A DNA stretch of 64,000 bases from Acanthosepion esculentum (lineage: Eukaryota > Mollusca > Cephalopoda > Sepiida > Sepiidae): positions 72,474,824-72,538,823 of the forward strand of contig OZ038485.1 in NCBI GenBank assembly GCA_964036315.1. Direction: 5' to 3'. The translations under genes were made by a program, and so were the position numbers. The notes below the pieces were generated by a model. That model was not told the DNA's origin. It did no database searches and saw only the letters and a list, made by a program, of their open reading frames with translations. Shown here in pieces: positions 11,701 through 23,389 of the stretch (positions are counted from its first letter, which is position 1; every line of letters starts with the position of its first letter).

Positions 11701-12420
11701 CCGTGTTTAACGTTGAAAAACAAGCCAAAACAGCTTGCTTTTACACCTAAAATTCAATATTTTTCAAAACTTTGTAAAACTTAAAATTTGCAATATAACT
11801 TTGTGCAAACTGTTGAAACTTGTTGAAATCAATACTTTTCGATCGATAACATATCGATTTTCAATAATTTTATTGGTTTTCTAAAGATTTCAATAAGTAA
11901 ATCAATTTTACAAACAACCGTGTTTAAGGTTGAAAAACAAGCCAAAACAGCTTGCTTTTACACCTAAAATTCAATATTTTTCAAAACTTTGTAAAACATA
12001 AAATTTGCAATATAACTTTGTGAAAACAGTTGAAAGTTGTTGAAATGAATACTTTTCGATCGGTAACATATCGATTTTCAATAATTTTATTGGTTTTCTA
12101 AAGATTTCAATAAGTAAATCAATTTTACAAACAACCGTGTTTAACGTTGAAAACAAGCCAAAACAGCTTGCTTTTACACCTAAAATTCAATATTTTTCAA
12201 AACTTTGTAAAACTTAAAATTTGCAATATAACTTTGTGCAAACTGTTGAAACTTGTTGAAATCAATAGTTTTCGATCGATAACATATCGATTTTCAATAA
12301 TTTTATTGGTTTTCTAAAGATTTCAATAAGTAAATCAATTTTACAAACAACCGTGTTTAACGTTGAAAAACAAGCCAAAACAGCTTGCTTTTACACCTAA
12401 AATTCAATATTTTTCAAAAC
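11058..12420 (+). repeat. 1.37 kb block, left copy (pairs with 15,229-16,598)
   Basis: Six units follow the same order as the right copy. Shared rare markers are AACTATG with AACATAAAA; then AACATAAAATTTGC in a class b unit (11,994 and 16,172); and CGTTGAAAACAAG with one A missing (about 12,145 and 16,323). The offset is 4,178 after the 7-bp deletion. Past about 12,420 the copies differ in class. The unit at about 12,646 has AACGTAAATTTGC, a local one-base deletion with a substitution. Confidence 0.85.
11271..11290 (+). repeat. 7-bp deletion in a unit
   Basis: CAGCCGTGTT is joined directly to GAAAAAG, removing the seven bases TAACGTT. The matching unit at about 15,451 lacks the deletion. It explains why the offset between the two larger blocks changes from 4,171 to 4,178. 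Confidence 0.85.
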
Positions 12421-14518
12421 TATGTAAAACTTAAAATTTGCAATATAACTTTGTGCAAACTGTTGAAACTTGTTGAAATCAATAGTTTTCGATCGATAAC
12501 ATATCGATTTTCAATAATTTTATTGGTTTTCTAAAGATTTCAATAAGTAAATCAATTTTTCATACAGCCGTGTATAACGTTGAAAAACAAGCCATAACAG
12601 CTTGCTTTTACACCTAAAATTCAATATTTTTCAAAACTTTGTAAAACGTAAATTTGCAATATAACTTTGTGAAAACAGTTGAGAGTTGTTGAAATGAATA
12701 CTTTTCGATCGGTAACATATCGATTTTCAATAATTTTATTGGTTTTCTAAAGATTTCAATAAGTAAATCAATTTTACAAACAACCGTGTTTAAGGTTGAA
12801 AAACAAGCCAAAACAGCTTGCTTTTACACCTAAAATTCAATATTTTTCAAAACTTTGTAAAACTTAAAATTTGCAATATAACTTTGTGCAAACTGTTGAA
12901 ACTTGTTGAAATCAATATTTTTCGATCGATAACATATCGATTTTCAATAATTTTATTGGTTTTCGAAAGATTTCAATAAGTAAATCAATTTTACAAACAA
13001 CCGTGTTTAACGTTGAAAAACGAGCCAAAACAGCTTGCTTTTACACCAAAATTCAATATTTTTCAAAACTTTGTAAAACTTAAAATTTGCAATATAACTT
13101 TGTGAAAACCGTTGAAACTTGTTGAAATCAATACTTTTCGATCGATAACATATCGATTTTCAATAATTTTATTGGTTTTCTAAAGATTTCAATAAGTAAA
13201 TCAATTTTTCATACAGCCGTGTTTAACGTTGAAAAACAAGCCATAACAGCTTGCTTTTACACCTAAAATTCAATATTTTTCAAAACTTTGTAAAACTTAA
13301 AATTTGCAATATAACTTTGTGAAAACAGTTGAGAGTTGTTGAAATGAATACTTTTCGATCGGTAACATATCGATTTTCAATAATTTTATTGGTTTTCTAA
13401 AGATTTCAATAAGTAAATCAATTTTACAAACAACCGTGTTTAACGTTGAAAAACAAGCCAAAACAGCTTGCTTTTACACCTAAAATTCAATATTTTTCAA
13501 AACTTTGTAAAACTTAAAATTTGCAATATAACTTTGTGAAAACCGTTGAAACTTGTTGAAATCAAGACTTTTCGATCGATAACATATCGATTTTCAATAA
13601 TTTTATTGGTTTTCTAAAGATTTCAATAAGTAAATCAAATTTTCATACAGCCGTGTTTAACGTTGAAAAAGAAGCCAAAACAGCTTTCTTTTACACCTAA
13701 AATTAAATATTTTTCAAAACTTTGTAAAACTTAAAATTTGCAATATAACTTTGTGAAATCTGTTGAGACTTGTTGAAATCAATACTTTTCGATCGATAAC
13801 ATATCGATTTTCAATAATTTTATTGGTTTTCTAAAGATTTCAATAAGTAAATCAATTTTACAAACAACCGTGTTTAACGTTGAAAAACAAGCCAAAACAG
13901 CTTGCTTTTACACCTAAAATTCAATATTTTTCAAAACTTTGTAAAACTTAAAATTTGCAATATAACTTTGTGCAAACTGTTGAAACTTGTTGAAATCAAT
14001 ACTTTTCGATCGATAACATATCGATTTTCAATAATTTTATTGGTTTTCTAAAGATTTCAATAAGTAAATCAATTTTTCATACAGCCGTGTTTAACGTTGA
14101 AAAAGAAGCCAAAACAGCTTGCTTTTACACCTAAAATTCAATATTTTTCAAAACTTTGTAAAACTTAAAATTTGCAATATAACTTTGTGAAAACAGTTGA
14201 GAGTTGTTGAAATCAATAGTTTTCGATCGATAACATATCGATTTTCAATAATTTTATTGGTTTTCTAAAGATTTCAATAAGTAAATCAATTTTACAAACA
14301 ACCGTGTTTAAGGTTGAAAAACAAGCCAAAACAGCTTGCTTTTACACCTAAAATTCAATATTTTTCAAAACTTTGTAAAACTTAAAATTTGCAATATAAC
14401 TTTGTGAAAACAGTTGAGAGTTGTTGAAATGAATACTTTTCGATCGGTAACATATCGATTTTCAATAATTGTATTGGTTTTCTAAAGATTTCAATAAGTA
14501 AATCAATTTTACAAACAA
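12421..14518 (+). repeat. Mixed array section left of the long fold-back
   Basis: About ten units. The unit near 13,020 has CGAGCC and the shortened CACCAAAATTC. The unit near 13,640 has AAATTTTCATAC and CAGCTTTC, also seen near 2,390 and 9,740. At about 14,190-14,240 a unit has a class b front (GTTGAGAGTTG) joined to a class a back (CAATAGTTTTCGATCGATA), an apparent recombinant. No genes seen. Confidence 0.85.
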
Positions 14519-14665
14519 CCGTGTTTAAGGTTGAAAAACAAGCCAAAACAGCTTGCTTTTTTACACCTAAAATTCAATATTTTTCAAAACATTGTAAAAC
14601 TTAAAATTTGCAATATAACTTTGTGCAAACTGTTGAAACTTGTTGAAATCAATAGTTTTCGATCG

Positions 14666-14755
14666 ATAACATATCGATTTTCAATAATTTTATTGGTTTT
14701 CTAAAGATTGAAATCTTTAGAAAACCAATAAAATTATTGAAAATCGATATGTTAT
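14666..14755. repeat. Perfect 44-bp inverted repeat with 2-base loop
   Basis: The left arm runs from ATAACATATCG at 14,666 to CTAAAGATT at 14,709. The loop is GA (14,710-14,711). The right arm is its exact reverse complement at 14,712-14,755, ending GATATGTTAT. The arms cover half of the dyad and the TTTTATTGG segment. Such a structure could fold as a cruciform or hairpin. It most likely arose by template switching or fold-back during replication. I found no second copy in this window. Confidence 0.95.
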
Positions 14756-14773
14756 AATATCGATATGTTATAA
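14743..14773 (+). repeat. 15-bp direct repeat at the fold-back exit
   Basis: ATCGATATGTTATAA at 14,743-14,757 recurs at 14,759-14,773, a 16-bp step. The second copy runs into GTAAATC, returning to normal unit sequence. This looks like a further slip when synthesis switched back to the original strand. Confidence 0.9.
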
Positions 14774-15228
14774 GTAAATCAATTTTTCATACAGCCGTGT
14801 ATAACGTTGAAAAACAAGCCATAACAGCTTGCTTTTACACCTAAAATTCAATATTTTTCAAAACTTTGTAAAACTTAAAATTTGCAATATAACTTTGTGA
14901 AAACAGTTGAGAGTTGTTGAAATGAATACTTTTCGATCGGTAACATATCGATTTTCAATAATTTTATTGGTTTTCTAAAGATTTCAATAAGTAAATCAAT
15001 TTTACAAACAACCGTGTTTAAGGTTGAAAAACAAGCCAAAACAGCTTGCTTTTACACCTAAAATTCAATATTTTTCAAAACTTTGTAAAACTTAAAATTT
15101 GCAATATAACTTTGTGCAAACTGTTGAAACTTGTTGAAATCAATATTTTTCGATCGATAACATATCGATTTTCAATAATTTTATTGGTTTTCGAAAGATT
15201 TCAATAAGTAAATCAATTTTACAAACAA

Positions 15229-16598
15229 CCGTGTTTAACGTTGAAAAACAAGCCAAAGCAGCTTGCTTTTACACCTAAAATTCAATATTTCCAAAACTTT
15301 GTAAAACTTAAAATTTGCAATATAACTTTGTGAAAACAGTTGAGAGTTGTTGAAATGAATACTTTTCGATCGGTAACATATTGATTTTCAATAATTTTAT
15401 TGGTTTTCTAAAGATTTCAATAAGTAAATCAATTTTTCATACAGCCGTGTTTAACGTTGAAAAAGAAGCCAAAACAGCTTGCTTTTACACCTAAAATTCA
15501 ATATTTTTCAAAACTATGTAAAACATAAAATTTGCAATATAACTTTGTGAAAACTGTTGAGACTTGTTGAAATCAATATTTTTCGATCGATAACATATCG
15601 ATTTTCAATAATTTTATTGGTTTTCTAAAGATTTCAATAAGTAAATCAATTTTACAAACAACCGTGTTTAACGTTGAAAAACAAGCCAAAACAGCTTGCT
15701 TTTACACCTAAAATTCAATATTTTTCAAAACTTTGTAAAACTTAAAATTTGCAATATAACTTTGTGCAAACTGTTGAAACTTGTTGAAATCAATAGTTTT
15801 CGATCGATAACATATCGATTTTCAATAATTTTATTGGTTTTCTAAAGATTTCAATAAGTAAATCAATTTTACAAACAACCGTGTTTAACGTTGAAAAACA
15901 AGCCAAAACAGCTTGCTTTTACACCTAAAATTCAATATTTTTCAAAACTTTGTAAAACTTAAAATTTGCAATATAACTTTGTGCAAACTGTTGAAACTTG
16001 TTGAAATCAATACTTTTCGATCGATAACATATCGATTTTCAATAATTTTATTGGTTTTCTAAAGATTTCAATAAGTAAATCAATTTTACAAACAACCGTG
16101 TTTAACGTTGAAAAACAAGCCAAAACAGCTTGCTTTTACACCTAAAATTCAATATTTTTCAAAACTTTGTAAAACATAAAATTTGCAATATAACTTTGTG
16201 AAAACAGTTGAAAGTTGTTGAAATGAATACTTTTCGATCGGTAACATATCGATTTTCAATAATTTTATTGGTTTTCTAAAGATTTCAATAAGTAAATCAA
16301 TTTTACAAACAACCGTGTTTAACGTTGAAAACAAGCCAAAACAGCTTGCTTTTACACCTAAAATTCAATATTTTTCAAAACTTTGTAAAACTTAAAATTT
16401 GCAATATAACTTTGTGCAAACTGTTGAAACTTGTTGAAATCAATAGTTTTCGATCGATAACATATCGATTTTCAATAATTTTATTGGTTTTCTAAAGATT
16501 TCAATAAGTAAATCAATTTTACAAACAACCGTGTTTAACGTTGAAAAACAAGCCAAAACAGCTTGCTTTTACACCTAAAATTCAATATTTTTCAAAAC
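15229..16598 (+). repeat. 1.37 kb block, right copy (pairs with 11,058-12,420)
   Basis: The same ordered set of six units as the left copy. It begins with AAAGCAGC and a variant TATTTCCAAAAC, and its first class b unit has ATATTGATTTT, which breaks the right dyad arm. The match ends where the following unit carries AATATTTTTC and GTTGGTTTTCGAAAG. Confidence 0.85.
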
Positions 16599-16746
16599 TT
16601 TGTAAAACTTAAAATTTGCAATATAACTTTGTGCAAACTGTTGAAACTTGTTGAAATCAATATTTTTCGATCGATAACATATCGATTTTCAATAATTTTG
16701 TTGGTTTTCGAAAGATTTCAATAAGTAAATCAATTTTACAAACAAC

Positions 16747-19700
16747 CGTGTTTAACGTTGAAAAACAAGCCAAAACAGCTTGCTTTTACACCTAAAATTC
16801 AATATTTTTCAAAACTTTGTAAAACTTAAAATTTGCAATATAACTTTGTGAAAACCGTTGAATCTTGTTGAAATCAATACTTTTCGATCGATAACATATC
16901 GATTTTCAATAATTTTATTGGTTTTCTAAAGATTTCAATAAGTAAATCAATTTTTCATACAGCCGTGTTTAACGTTGAAAAACAAGCCATAACAGCTTGC
17001 TTTTACACCTAAAATTCAATATTTTTCAAAACTTTGTAAAACTTAAAATTTGCAATATAACTTTGTGAAAACAGTTGAGAGTTGTTGAAATGAATACTTT
17101 TCGATCGGTAACATATCGATTTTCAATAATTTTATTGGTTTTCTAAAGATTTCAATAAGTAAATCAATTTTACAAACAACGTGTTTAACGTTGAAAAACA
17201 AGCCAAAACAGCTTGCTTTTACACCTAAAATTCAATATTTTTCAAAACTTTGTAAAACTTAAAATTTGCAATATAACTTTGTGCAAACTGTTGAAACTTG
17301 TTGAAATCAATATTTTTCGATCGATAACATATCGATTTTCAATAATTTTATTGGTTTTCTAAAGATTTCAATAAGTAAATCAATTTTACAAACAACCGTG
17401 TTTAACGTTGAAAAACAAGCCAAAACAGCTTGCTTTTACACCTAAAATTCAATATTTTTCAAAACTTTGTAAAACTTAAAATTTGCAATATAACTTTGTG
17501 CAAACTGTTGAAACTTGTTGAAATCAATAGTTTTCGATCGATAACATATCGATTTTCAATAATTTTATTGGTTTTCTAAAGATTTCAATAAGTAAATCAA
17601 TTTTACAAACAACCGTGTTTAACGTTGAAAAACAAGCCAAAACAGCTTGCTTTTACACCTAAAATTCAATATTTTTCAAAACTTTGTAAAACTTAAAATT
17701 TGCAATATAACTTTGTGCAAACTGTTGAAACTTGTTGAAATCAATATTTTTCGATCGATAACATATCGATTTTCAATAATTTTATTGGTTTTCTAAAGAT
17801 TTCAATAAGTAAATCAATTTTACAAACAACCGTGTTTAACGTTGAAAAACAAGCCAAAACAGCTTGCTTTTACACCTAAAATTCAATATTTTTCAAAACT
17901 TTGTAAAACTTAAGATTTGCAATATAACTTTGTGAAAACAGTTGAAAGTTGTTGAAATGAATACTTTTCGATCGGTAACATATCGATTTTCAATAATTTT
18001 ATTGGTTTTCTAAAGATTTCAATAAGTAAATCAATTTTTCATACAGCCGTGTTTAACGTTGAAAAACAAGCCATAACAGCTTGCTTTTACACCTAAAATT
18101 CAATATTTTTCAAAACATTGTAAAACTTAAAATTTGCAATATAACTTTGTGAAAACAGTTGAGAGTTGTTGAAATGAATACTTTTCGATCGGTAACATAT
18201 CGATTTTCAATAATTTTATTGGTTTTCTAAAGATTTCAATAAGTAAATCAATTTTACAAACAACGTGTTTAACGTTGAAAAACAAGCCAAAACAGCTTGC
18301 TTTTACACCTAAAATTCAATATTTTTCAAAACTTTGTAAAACTTAAAATTTGCAATATAACTTTGTGAAAACCGTTGAATCTTGTTGAAATCAATACTTT
18401 TCGATCGATAACATATCGATTTTCAATAATTTTATTGGTTTTCTAAAGATTTCAATAAGTAAATCAATTTTTCATACAGCCGTGTTTAACGTTGAAAAAC
18501 AAGCCATAACAGCTTGCTTTTACACCTAAAATTCAATATTTTTCAAAACTTTGTAAAACTTAAAATTTGCAATATAACTTTGTGAAAACAGTTGAGAGTT
18601 GTTGAAATGAATACTTTTCGATCGGTAACATATCGATTTTCAATAATTTTATTGGTTTTCTAAAGATTTCAATAAGTAAATCAATTTTACAAACAACGTG
18701 TTTAACGTTGAAAAACAAGCCAAAACAGCTTGCTTTTACACCTAAAATTCAATATTTTTCAAAACTTTGTAAAACTTAAAATTTGCAATATAACTTTGTG
18801 CAAACTGTTGAAACTTGTTGAAATCAATATTTTTCGATCGATAACATATCGATTTTCAATAATTTTATTGGTTTTCTAAAGATTTCAATAAGTAAATCAA
18901 TTTTACAAACAACCGTGTTTAACGTTGAAAAACAAGCCAAAACAGCTTGCTTTTACACCTAAAATTCAATATTTTTCAAAACTTTGTAAAACTTAAAATT
19001 TGCAATATAACTTTGTGCAAACTGTTGAAACTTGTTGAAATCAATAGTTTTCGATCGATAACATATCGATTTTCAATAATTTTATTGGTTTTCTAAAGAT
19101 TTCAATAAGTAAATCAATTTTACAAACAACCGTGTTTAACGTTGAAAAACAAGCCAAAACAGCTTGCTTTTACACCTAAAATTCAATATTTTTCAAAACT
19201 TTGTAAAACTTAAAATTTGCAATATAACTTTGTGCAAACTGTTGAAACTTGTTGAAATCAATATTTTTCGATCGATAACATATCGATTTTCAATAATTTT
19301 ATTGGTTTTCTAAAGATTTCAATAAGTAAATCAATTTTACAAACAACCGTGTTTAACGTTGAAAAACAAGCCAAAACAGCTTGCTTTTACACCTAAAATT
19401 CAATATTTTTCAAAACTTTGTAAAACTTAAGATTTGCAATATAACTTTGTGAAAACAGTTGAAAGTTGTTGAAATGAATACTTTTCGATCGGTAACATAT
19501 CGATTTTCAATAATTTTATTGGTTTTCTAAAGATTTCAATAAGTAAATCAATTTTTCATACAGCCGTGTTTAACGTTGAAAAACAAGCCATAACAGCTTG
19601 CTTTTACACCTAAAATTCAATATTTTTCAAAACTTTGTAAAACTTAAAATTTGCAATATAACTTTGTGCAAACTGTTGAAACTTGTTGAAATCAATATTT

Positions 19701-22700
19701 TTCGATCGATAACATATCGATTTTCAATAATTTTATTGGTTTTCTAAAGATTTCAATAAGTAAATCAATTTTACAAACAACCGTGTTTAACGTTGAAAAA
19801 CAAGCCAAAACAGCTTGCTTTTACACCTAAAATTCAATATTTTTCAAAACTTTGTAAAACTTAAAATTTGCAATATAACTTTGTGCAAACTGTTGAAACT
19901 TGTTGAAATCAATAGTTTTCGATCGATAACATATCGATTTTCAATAATTTTATTGGTTTTCTAAAGATTTCAATAAGTAAATCAATTTTACAAACAACCG
20001 TGTTTAACGTTGAAAAACAAGCCAAAACAGCTTGCTTTTACACCTAAAATTCAATATTTTTCAAAACTTTGTAAAACTTAAAATTTGCAATATAACTTTG
20101 TGCAAACTGTTGAAACTTGTTGAAATCAATATTTTTCGATCGATAACATATCGATTTTCAATAATTTTATTGGTTTTCTAAAGATTTCAATAAGTAAATC
20201 AATTTTACAAACAACCGTGTTTAACGTTGAAAAACAAGCCAAAACAGCTTGCTTTTACACCTAAAATTCAATATTTTTCAAAACTTTGTAAAACTTAAGA
20301 TTTGCAATATAACTTTGTGAAAACAGTTGAAAGTTGTTGAAATGAATACTTTTCGATCGGTAACATATCGATTTTCAATAATTTTATTGGTTTTCTAAAG
20401 ATTTCAATAAGTAAATCAATTTTTCATACAGCCGTGTTTAACGTTGAAAAACAAGCCATAACAGCTTGCTTTTACACCTAAAATTCAATATTTTTCAAAA
20501 CATTGTAAAACTTAAAATTTGCAATATAACTTTGTGAAAACAGTTGAGAGTTGTTGAAATGAATACTTTTCGATCGGTAACATATCGATTTTCAATAATT
20601 TTATTGGTTTTCTAAAGATTTCAATAAGTAAATCAATTTTACAAACAACGTGTTTAACGTTGAAAAACAAGCCAAAACAGCTTGCTTTTACACCTAAAAT
20701 TCAATATTTTTCAAAACTTTGTAAAACTTAAAATTTGCAATATAACTTTGTGAAAACCGTTGAATCTTGTTGAAATCAATACTTTTCGATCGATAACATA
20801 TCGATTTTCAATAATTTTATTGGTTTTCTAAAGATTTCAATAAGTAAATCAATTTTTCATACAGCCGTGTTTAACGTTGAAAAACAAGCCATAACAGCTT
20901 GCTTTTACACCTAAAATTCAATATTTTTCAAAACTTTGTAAAACTTAAAATTTGCAATATAACTTTGTGAAAACAGTTGAGAGTTGTTGAAATGAATACT
21001 TTTCGATCGGTAACATATCGATTTTCAATAATTTTATTGGTTTTCTAAAGATTTCAATAAGTAAATCAATTTTACAAACAACGTGTTTAACGTTGAAAAA
21101 CAAGCCAAAACAGCTTGCTTTTACACCTAAAATTCAATATTTTTCAAAACTTTGTAAAACTTAAAATTTGCAATATAACTTTGTGCAAACTGTTGAAACT
21201 TGTTGAAATCAATATTTTTCGATCGATAACATATCGATTTTCAATAATTTTATTGGTTTTCTAAAGATTTCAATAAGTAAATCAATTTTACAAACAACCG
21301 TGTTTAACGTTGAAAAACAAGCCAAAACAGCTTGCTTTTACACCTAAAATTCAATATTTTTCAAAACTTTGTAAAACTTAAAATTTGCAATATAACTTTG
21401 TGCAAACTGTTGAAACTTGTTGAAATCAATAGTTTTCGATCGATAACATATCGATTTTCAATAATTTTATTGGTTTTCTAAAGATTTCAATAAGTAAATC
21501 AATTTTACAAACAACCGTGTTTAACGTTGAAAAACAAGCCAAAACAGCTTGCTTTTACACCTAAAATTCAATATTTTTCAAAACTTTGTAAAACTTAAAA
21601 TTTGCAATATAACTTTGTGCAAACTGTTGAAACTTGTTGAAATCAATATTTTTCGATCGATAACATATCGATTTTCAATAATTTTATTGGTTTTCTAAAG
21701 ATTTCAATAAGTAAATCAATTTTACAAACAACCGTGTTTAACGTTGAAAAACAAGCCAAAACAGCTTGCTTTTACACCTAAAATTCAATATTTTTCAAAA
21801 CTTTGTAAAACTTAAGATTTGCAATATAACTTTGTGAAAACAGTTGAAAGTTGTTGAAATGAATACTTTTCGATCGGTAACATATCGATTTTCAATAATT
21901 TTATTGGTTTTCTAAAGATTTCAATAAGTAAATCAATTTTTCATACAGCCGTGTTTAACGTTGAAAAACAAGCCATAACAGCTTGCTTTTACACCTAAAA
22001 TTCAATATTTTTCAAAACTTTGTAAAACTTAAAATTTGCAATATAACTTTGTGCAAACTGTTGAAACTTGTTGAAATCAATATTTTTCGATCGATAACAT
22101 ATCGATTTTCAATAATTTTATTGGTTTTCTAAAGATTTCAATAAGTAAATCAATTTTACAAACAACCGTGTTTAACGTTGAAAAACAAGCCAAAACAGCT
22201 TGCTTTTACACCTAAAATTCAATATTTTTCAAAACTTTGTAAAACTTAAAATTTGCAATATAACTTTGTGCAAACTGTTGAAACTTGTTGAAATCAATAG
22301 TTTTCGATCGATAACATATCGATTTTCAATAATTTTATTGGTTTTCTAAAGATTTCAATAAGTAAATCAATTTTACAAACAACCGTGTTTAACGTTGAAA
22401 AACAAGCCAAAACAGCTTGCTTTTACACCTAAAATTCAATATTTTTCAAAACTTTGTAAAACTTAAAATTTGCAATATAACTTTGTGCAAACTGTTGAAA
22501 CTTGTTGAAATCAATAGTTTTCGATCGATAACATATCGATTTTCAATAATTTTATTGGTTTTCTAAAGATTTCAATAAGTAAATCAATTTTACAAACAAC
22601 CGTGTTTAACGTTGAAAAACAAGCCAAAACAGCTTGCTTTTACACCTAAAATTCAATATTTTTCAAAACTTTGTAAAACTTAAGATTTGCAATATAACTT

Positions 22701-22790
22701 TGTGAAAACAGTTGAAAGTTGTTGAAATGAATACTTTTCGATCGGTAACATATCGATTTTCAATAATTTTATTGGTTTTCTAAAGATTTC
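16747..22790 (+). repeat. Higher-order repeat region, 7-unit (1,517 bp) and 11-unit (2,385 bp) periods
   Basis: The rare unit with ACAACGTG (one C missing) occurs at 17,181, 18,265, 18,698, 20,650 and 21,083. The pairs 18,265/20,650 and 18,698/21,083 are both 2,385 bp apart, which is 11 units minus two bases. Other linked markers repeat at the same step: GTTGAATCTTG (about 18,373 and 20,758) and ACATTG with CATAAC (about 18,115 and 20,500). A shorter step of 1,517 bp relates 16,748 to 18,265, so the 11-unit repeat looks like the 7-unit one enlarged by four units. About 2.3 copies of the longer period are present. Confidence 0.9.
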
Positions 22791-23389
22791 AATAAGTAAA
22801 TCAATTTTACAAACAACCGTGTTTAACGTTGAAAAACAAGCCAAAACAGCTTGCTTTTACACCTAAAATTCAATATTTTTCAAAACTTTGTAAAACTTAA
22901 AATTTGCAATATAACTTTGTGCAAACTGTTGAAACTTGTTGAAATCAATAGTTTTCGATCGATAACATATCGATTTTCAATAATTTTATTGGTTTTCTAA
23001 AGATTTCAATAAGTAAATCAATTTTACAAACAACCGTGTTTAACGTTGAAAAACAAGCCAAAACAGCTTGCTTTTACACCTAAAATTCAATATTTTTCAA
23101 AACTTTGTAAAACTTAAAATTTGCAATATAACTTTGTGCAAACTGTTGAAACTTGTTGAAATCAATAGTTTTCGATCGATAACATATCGATTTTCAATAA
23201 TTTTATTGGTTTTCTAAAGATTTCAATAAGTAAATCAATTTTTCATACAGCCGTGTATAACGTTGAAAAACAAGCCATAACAGCTTGCTTTTACACCTAA
23301 AATTCAATATTTTTCAAAACTTTGTAAAACTTAAAATTTGCAATATAACTTTGTGAAAACAGTTGAGAGTTGTTGAAATGAATACTTTT
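22791..23389 (+). repeat. Mixed array spacer between two higher-order regions
   Basis: About three units: two class a units with AATAGTTTTC, then a GTGTATAACG/CATAAC class b unit. They do not follow either neighbouring period. Nothing else is seen. Confidence 0.8.

Larger units (their letters stand above)
14519..14794 (+). repeat. 276-bp aberrant unit containing a fold-back
   Basis: The spacing between CCGTG landmarks here is 276 bp instead of 217. Two bases come from the extra-T variant and about 57 from an inverted re-copy of the unit's own sequence near its 3' end, followed by a short direct repeat. Confidence 0.92.

Noticed and set aside
11971..12156. Open frame of 61 codons on the minus strand, with near-identical versions at 12,614, 16,149, 46,570, 56,111 and 60,434
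   Set aside because: It is satellite sequence read across most of one unit. It opens only where a unit variant removes a stop or supplies an ATG (for example AACATAAAA in place of AACTTAAAA). No ribosomal, splice or codon-use signal supports it, and the same frame is closed in most other units.
14519..14794. Insertion of a transposable element at the long fold-back unit
   Set aside because: All the extra sequence is an inverted copy of the adjacent satellite. There is no target-site duplication pair flanking foreign DNA and no element ends.
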